Below, one piece after another: positions 13,006 to 16,845 of a DNA stretch of 16,845 nt. Each line of letters begins with the position of its first letter. Within the stretch, counting starts at the first letter, position 1. Where the stretch lies: the NCBI GenBank assembly GCA_030632625.1, contig DAOVUK010000011.1, positions 1 to 16,845 on the forward strand. Direction: 5' to 3'. The notes under the pieces are model-generated. The model did not search any database. It was given only the letters and a program-made list of their open reading frames with translations, and was not told the DNA's origin. Source of the stretch: Gammaproteobacteria bacterium. Lineage in GTDB: Bacteria; Pseudomonadota; Gammaproteobacteria; GRL18. Both the position numbers and the translations under genes were made by a program.

Positions 13006-15723
13006 ATGTCAGATTTTGCAAAAGAACTCCTTCATATTAATATTGAGGAGGAGATGAAGCAGTCCTATATGGATTATGCGATGAGCGTAATTGTAGGACG
13101 CGCACTTCCCGATGTTCGCGACGGTCTCAAACCGGTTCACCGACGAGTCATTTATGCCATGCACGAAGCGGGCATGGATTTCAACAAAGCCTATAAAAAA
13201 TCCGCACGTATTGTCGGTGAAGTTCTCGGTAAATATCACCCTCATGGTGATACCGCAGTTTATGACACCATCGTACGTATGGCACAGAATTTTTCTCTGC
13301 GCTACATGTTAGTTGACGGCCAGGGTAACTTTGGTTCTGTTGATGGTGATTCTCCCGCTGCTATGCGTTATACCGAAGTGCGTATGGCGAAGATTTCCCA
13401 TGAACTTTTAGCGGACATCGATAAAGAAACGGTTGATTTCACCGCTAACTATGATGAATCAGAGCATGAGCCGGTTGTTTTACCCACCAAGATCCCTAAT
13501 CTGCTGATCAATGGTTCTTCCGGTATTGCGGTGGGAATGGCAACCAATATACCACCTCATAATATGACTGAAGTCATTAGCGCCTGTCTGGCATTTATTG
13601 ATGATTCTGAAATAAGCATCCCTGATTTAATTAAACTGATACCTGGCCCTGATTTTCCAACTTCAGGTATTATTAACGGTTCCCGCGGTATCCATGAGGC
13701 CTATCATACCGGTCGTGGTCGTATCCGGGTCAGAGCCCGGGTTGAGATTGAAGAAATGCCTAACAGCCGCGAGCGTATCGTGGTCACTGAATTACCCTAT
13801 CAGGTAAATAAAGCACGCCTCATAGAACGTATTGCGGAACTGGTTAAAGAAAAGAAAATTGAAGGTATTTCAGAATTACGTGATGAGTCAGATAAAGACG
13901 GTATGCGTATGGTTATTGAAGTCAAACGCGGTGAATCCACCGATGTTCTGGTCAATACCTTATACAAACATACCGCCATGCAGAATGTCTTTGGCATCAA
14001 TATGGTTGCTCTGGTCGATGGTCAGCCTAAATTATTCAACCTTAAAGAGCTGATTGAACAATTTATTCGTCATCGTCGTGAAGTGGTCAACCGTCGTACA
14101 GTTTATCAATTAAGAAAAGCGCGAGAGCGGGCACATATTCTGGAAGGCCAGGCTGTGGCACTGGCAAATATCGATCCGCTGATCAAAACCATTAAAGAAT
14201 CAGCTAATCCACAGGAAGCAAAAGAAAAACTGATCGCTAAACCCTGGGAACCCGGTCTGGTGAAAGAATTACTTTCCGGTGGCGGGGAACAGTCCCGTCC
14301 GGATGGTCTTGAACAGCAATATGGTCTGTCTGATGATGGTTATCATCTATCACCTGTTCAGGCTCAGGCTATTCTGGATTTACGCCTGCATCGTCTGACT
14401 GGCCTTGAAATTGAAAAAATTGTTACAGAATATAAAGAAATTATTGAAAAAATTGAGTGGTATCTGACCATCTTAGGCAGTCATGCAGTGCTTATGGGGA
14501 TTATTCGTGAAGAACTGGAAGCTGTTCTGAGTCAATATGGTGATGAACGTCGTACAGAGATCAGAGAATCGGAAGATGATCTTTGCATGGAAGACATGAT
14601 TGCAGAAGAAGAACGGGTTGTTACGCTGTCACATGAAGGTTATGTTAAGACTCAGCCGCTTGCCGATTATGCAGCACAACGTCGCGGCGGTCGTGGTAAA
14701 TCCGCAACATCCATGAAGGATGAAGACTTTATTGATAAGCTCTTTGTTGCTTCAAGTCATGATACTATTTTATGTTTTACCAATGCCGGCCAGGTCTACT
14801 GGAAAAAAGTATACGAACTGCCACTGGCAAGTCGTGGTTCCAGAGGTCGTCCCATTATTAATCTTCTGCCTTTGTCAGAAGGTGAAAAAGTCAACGCTAT
14901 ATTACCTATCAAAGAATTTATTGATGGCCAGTTTATTCTTCAGTCTACAGCGAATGGTACGGTGAAAAAGACACCTCTGCTTGATTATTCAAGGCCCAGA
15001 GCAAATGGTATCCGTGCAATTGAGCTGCGTGAGGGAGACAAACTGATTGATGTTCAGCTGACGGATGGTCAGCAGGATATCATGTTATTCAGTACTGAAG
15101 GTAAAGCGATTCGTTTTAATGAATCGCTGGTGCGTACTACAGGGCGCGTGGCAACTGGTGTTCGAGGTATCAGGCTTTCTGGTGAACAAAAAGTGGTTTC
15201 TCTGATTGTAGTACCGCCAGAGTGTGAAGATCGTTATGTGCTGACTGCTACTGAAAATGGTTATGGTAAACGCACTAAAATTTCAGAATATCCCGTCAAA
15301 GGACGTGGTGGAATGGGTGTGCTGGCAATTAAAACCTCAGAACGTAATGGTTCTATGGTAGGTGCATGTCTGCTCGATGAAAGCAGTGAAATAATGCTGA
15401 TTACTGATGGCGGTATAATTGTTCGAACTCGCTCAACTGAAGTCTCAGTGGTTGGTCGAAATACCCAGGGTGTACGCCTGATCCGCTTAACCAAAAATGA
15501 AAAACTGGTACAAATTGAGCGTGTTTGCGAAACAGTTGTTGATGATGAAGATGAGCTTGAAGAGGGTGAAGTCCCTGAACAGGACTCTAATGAAGAAAAT
15601 GGCAGTGACGTTGTTCAGGATGGGCAAGAGCCTTCAGCCAATGAAGAGCCTTCAGCTGGTGAGGAGTCTTCAGCCAATGAAGAGCCTTCAGCCGAGGAAG
15701 ACGATACGCCACCTGAGGATTAA
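13006..15723 (+). CDS. gyrA: DNA gyrase subunit A
   Basis: A 905-residue type IIA topoisomerase subunit that breaks and rejoins DNA during supercoiling with GyrB. The catalytic tyrosine is Tyr122 (AAMRYTE), numbered as in E. coli. The quinolone-determining region reads [11 protein letters not shown]: Thr83 as in Pseudomonas, and Asp87 unchanged, i.e. the ordinary sensitive type. The GyrA box QRRGGRG is at 558-564, where the C-terminal beta-pinwheel that wraps DNA begins. The protein is longer than the 875 residues of E. coli because of an acidic tail from about residue 842 rich in Glu and Asp, ending in four tandem six-residue repeats. The start has a weak Shine-Dalgarno. It is flanked by mtnA and serC as in Pseudomonas. 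Confidence 0.98.
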   Translation: MSDFAKELLHINIEEEMKQSYMDYAMSVIVGRALPDVRDGLKPVHRRVIYAMHEAGMDFNKAYKKSARIVGEVLGKYHPHGDTAVYDTIVRMAQNFSLRYMLVDGQGNFGSVDGDSPAAMRYTEVRMAKISHELLADIDKETVDFTANYDESEHEPVVLPTKIPNLLINGSSGIAVGMATNIPPHNMTEVISACLAFIDDSEISIPDLIKLIPGPDFPTSGIINGSRGIHEAYHTGRGRIRVRARVEIEEMPNSRERIVVTELPYQVNKARLIERIAELVKEKKIEGISELRDESDKDGMRMVIEVKRGESTDVLVNTLYKHTAMQNVFGINMVALVDGQPKLFNLKELIEQFIRHRREVVNRRTVYQLRKARERAHILEGQAVALANIDPLIKTIKESANPQEAKEKLIAKPWEPGLVKELLSGGGEQSRPDGLEQQYGLSDDGYHLSPVQAQAILDLRLHRLTGLEIEKIVTEYKEIIEKIEWYLTILGSHAVLMGIIREELEAVLSQYGDERRTEIRESEDDLCMEDMIAEEERVVTLSHEGYVKTQPLADYAAQRRGGRGKSATSMKDEDFIDKLFVASSHDTILCFTNAGQVYWKKVYELPLASRGSRGRPIINLLPLSEGEKVNAILPIKEFIDGQFILQSTANGTVKKTPLLDYSRPRANGIRAIELREGDKLIDVQLTDGQQDIMLFSTEGKAIRFNESLVRTTGRVATGVRGIRLSGEQKVVSLIVVPPECEDRYVLTATENGYGKRTKISEYPVKGRGGMGVLAIKTSERNGSMVGACLLDESSEIMLITDGGIIVRTRSTEVSVVGRNTQGVRLIRLTKNEKLVQIERVCETVVDDEDELEEGEVPEQDSNEENGSDVVQDGQEPSANEEPSAGEESSANEEPSAEEDDTPPED
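15628..15699 (+). repeat. Four 18-bp tandem repeats in the 3' end of gyrA
   Basis: Four in-frame units begin GAGCCTTCAGCC or a close variant (15628, 15646, 15664, 15682) and encode [18 protein letters not shown] and EPSAEE. The unit length is a multiple of three, so copy-number change would alter the acidic tail of GyrA without breaking the frame. Confidence 0.92.
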
Positions 15724-15792
15724 GATTTTGGGTTCTTCACATTATTCGTACTTTTTGTATTCACTCGGTGAATTCAGCCATTCATAGATAGG

Positions 15793-15820
15793 GTAGAGAC
15801 GTTGCATGCAACGTCTCTAC
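15793..15820. repeat. Perfect 28-bp palindrome A
   Basis: The 14-base arm GTAGAGACGTTGCA is followed directly by its exact reverse complement. The outer eight bases GTAGAGAC are shared with palindrome B. It would extrude as a cruciform or fold as a hairpin in the transcript. Confidence 0.95.
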
Positions 15821-15853
15821 GTATGCTTACCACCCGGCGGTCGTTACGTGACC

Positions 15854-15881
15854 GTAGAGACAAGGCATGCCTTGTCTCTAC
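15854..15881. repeat. Perfect 28-bp palindrome B
   Basis: The 14-base arm GTAGAGACAAGGCA is followed directly by its exact reverse complement. It shares the outer GTAGAGAC...GTCTCTAC with palindrome A but differs in the core. Between A and B, CGGTC (15838-15842) and GACCG (15850-15854) form a third, shorter stem, so alternative pairings between the two units are possible. Confidence 0.95.
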
Positions 15882-15927
15882 AATTTGGAAAAGTACGCAT
15901 TTTTGTGAAGAGCCAGATTATGTACTG

Positions 15928-15968
15928 GCACTTTTTTTCATAAACATATTCCTATGATAAAAAGTGCT
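15928..15968. other. AT-rich inverted repeat between the MITE and serC
   Basis: GCACTTTTTTTCATA (15928-15942) faces a near-complementary segment ending AAAAAAGTGC (to 15968), with a one-base bulge and a loop of about ten bases. No T-run follows it, so it is not a standard terminator. It may protect or pause the gyrA transcript. Confidence 0.4.
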
Positions 15969-15972
15969 GTTG

Positions 15973-16008
15973 GTATCCATGCGTCTGTATGGGTACCTTA
16001 ATTTTTTA
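15973..16008 (+). terminator. Probable intrinsic terminator between gyrA and serC
   Basis: GGTATCCAT (15973-15981) pairs with ATGGGTACC (15990-15998) over nine positions, including one wobble, with an eight-base loop. TTAATTTTTT follows (15999-16008). This fits a Rho-independent terminator ending gyrA transcription. It lies only 42 bases before the serC start, so it could alternatively act in the serC leader. Confidence 0.55.
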
Positions 16009-16049
16009 AACACCCTATTTTTTTATTTCTAAAGTCATAAGGATAAAAG

Positions 16050-16845
16050 ATGTCTAGAGTTTTCAATTTTAGTGCGGGCCCCGCAATGTTACCCGAAGCT
16101 GTAATCAAAAAAGCCAGTGAAGAAATGCTTGACTGGGGTGGAGAAGGCATGTCTGTTATGGAAATGTCACACCGTGGTAAGGCTTTTATGTCTATTGCCA
16201 GCAAAGCGGAAGCCAATTTAAGAACTCTGATGTCTATTCCTGATAACTACAAAGTTCTTTTCTTACAAGGTGGTGCCAGCCAGCAATTTGCTGCAATACC
16301 TTTAAACTTATTGGGCGATAAGAAAACTGCAGATTATGTCAATACAGGCATGTGGTCCAAAAAGGCCATTGCTGAAGCAAAACGTTATTGTGATGTCAAT
16401 GTGGTTGCTACATCAGAAGACTCCGGTTTCACAACGATCCCTGAATTCTCGACCTGGTCATTAAATCCTGATGCTGCTTATGTTCATTACACACCTAATG
16501 AAACAATTGGCGGTGTCGAATTCGATTATATTCCTGATACAGGTAATGTGCCGCTGATTGCTGATATGTCATCAACTATATTGTCACGTCCTATTGATGT
16601 ATCAAAATTTGGAATGATTTATGCCGGTGCTCAAAAAAATGTTGGACCTGCGGGTTTAACTATAGTCATTATTCGTGAAGATCTGATTGGCCAGGCAGCA
16701 GAATCTACGCCTGCAATGCTGAACTATAAAACACATGCTGATAATGATTCTATGTATAACACGCCTCCTACCTATAGCTGGTATTTTGCAGGACTTGTTT
16801 TTGAGTGGCTATTGGAAAAGGGCGGTCTTGAGGGTATGGGAGCAA
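16050..16845 (+). CDS. serC: Phosphoserine aminotransferase SerC, 3' end beyond the window
   Basis: The first 265 codons of the PLP-dependent enzyme that makes 3-phosphoserine from 3-phosphohydroxypyruvate in serine synthesis, and also serves the deoxyxylulose-5-phosphate-dependent route to pyridoxal phosphate in many gammaproteobacteria. The N-terminus FNFSAGPAMLPEAV and MEMSHRG are diagnostic, FLQGGASQQF follows, and YAGAQKNVGPAGL contains the PLP-binding Lys196. AAGGA (16039-16043) stands six bases before the ATG. The gene runs off the right edge without a stop, about 95 residues short of the usual length. The gyrA-serC order agrees with Pseudomonas and many relatives; the MITE and terminator between them suggest separate transcription. 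Confidence 0.96.
   Translation, partial: MSRVFNFSAGPAMLPEAVIKKASEEMLDWGGEGMSVMEMSHRGKAFMSIASKAEANLRTLMSIPDNYKVLFLQGGASQQFAAIPLNLLGDKKTADYVNTGMWSKKAIAEAKRYCDVNVVATSEDSGFTTIPEFSTWSLNPDAAYVHYTPNETIGGVEFDYIPDTGNVPLIADMSSTILSRPIDVSKFGMIYAGAQKNVGPAGLTIVIIREDLIGQAAESTPAMLNYKTHADNDSMYNTPPTYSWYFAGLVFEWLLEKGGLEGMGA

Larger units (their letters stand above)
15731..15914. mobile_element. 184-bp MITE-like element with ISL3-like ends
   Basis: The left end, GGTTCTTCACA (from 15731), and the complement of the right end, GGCTCTTCACA (to 15914), match at 10 of 11 positions. Similarity continues inward to a shared CGTACTTTT block with one indel. The flanks AGATTTTG (15723-15730) and AGATTATG (15915-15922) match at 7 of 8 bases, an imperfect 8-bp target duplication. 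GGCTCTTC-type ends and 8-bp duplications are known for the ISL3 family. The element encodes no protein. Its interior holds two perfect 28-bp palindromes and a small hairpin. It sits directly on the gyrA stop codon: the left duplication copy begins with the last A of TAA. Confidence 0.7.

Noticed and set aside
13009..13245. Minus-strand and out-of-frame open frames across gyrA, mtnA, mtaD, ubiG and the GGDEF-EAL gene
   Set aside because: They are shadows of well-identified genes and show no family similarity or ribosome binding site of their own.
15854..15881. Palindrome B as the gyrA terminator
   Set aside because: No T-run follows the stem; the hairpin at 15973-15998 with TTAATTTTTT is a better candidate.
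15928..15968. Second terminator after gyrA
   Set aside because: The inverted repeat is AT-rich with T and A runs inside the stem and no T-tract behind it.

Overview
The window looks like a chromosomal segment of a gammaproteobacterium. The order serC, gyrA, mtnA, mtaD, ubiG, mupP-type phosphatase matches the block I know from Pseudomonas aeruginosa (PA3167 to PA3172), with the same divergent orientation of mtnA and mtaD. The DNA is more AT-rich than in Pseudomonas, and the phosphatase side is interrupted by a c-di-GMP gene and by insertion-sequence debris. I cannot name the genus; a marine or sulfur/methane-associated gammaproteobacterium is only a guess.

Region 1 (1 to about 3440) is a very AT-rich gene-cassette array without an integrase in view, i.e. 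a CALIN-type piece of a chromosomal integron. Three complete attC-like sites (1171-1302, 1941-2031, 2611-2740), the right half-site of a fourth (2-8) and the left half of a fifth (3416-3422) delimit four cassettes. All cassette genes read in one direction. Cassette 1 has a SEC-C zinc-motif protein and a small zinc-ribbon protein. Cassette 2 has a P-loop kinase-like protein. Cassette 3 has a BrnT/BrnA toxin-antitoxin pair with its own promoter and operator-like palindrome. Cassette 4 has a broken HigB-type toxin with an intact HigA-type antitoxin. In every cassette the first bases are (nearly) the reverse complement of that cassette's own terminal R'' box, as expected if each once circularised through its own attC.

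Region 2 (about 3440-4190) is mobile-element debris: the C-terminal part of a serine recombinase with one stop and one frameshift, an N-terminal piece of a REP-associated (Transposase_17, RAYT) transposase on the minus strand, and two tandem 18-bp repeats.

Region 3 (4189-7010, minus strand) has an inositol-monophosphatase/CysQ-type phosphatase directly downstream of a choline/ecdysteroid-kinase-like phosphotransferase, the tail of an IS4-type transposase on the plus strand, and the HAD phosphatase (MupP-like).

Region 4 (7007-11658, minus strand) holds a membrane GGDEF-EAL protein whose stop overlaps the HAD start, then ubiG (ubiquinone synthesis) and mtaD (methylthioadenosine/S-adenosylhomocysteine deaminase, TTG start).

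Region 5 (11756-16845, plus strand) holds mtnA (methionine salvage), gyrA (DNA gyrase A, with a tandem-repeat acidic tail) and the first 265 codons of serC. The gyrA-serC gap contains a 184-bp MITE-like element with ISL3-like ends, an imperfect 8-bp target duplication and two perfect 28-bp palindromes, followed by a probable terminator. MtaD and MtnA both handle methylthioadenosine-derived compounds and share a divergent promoter region.
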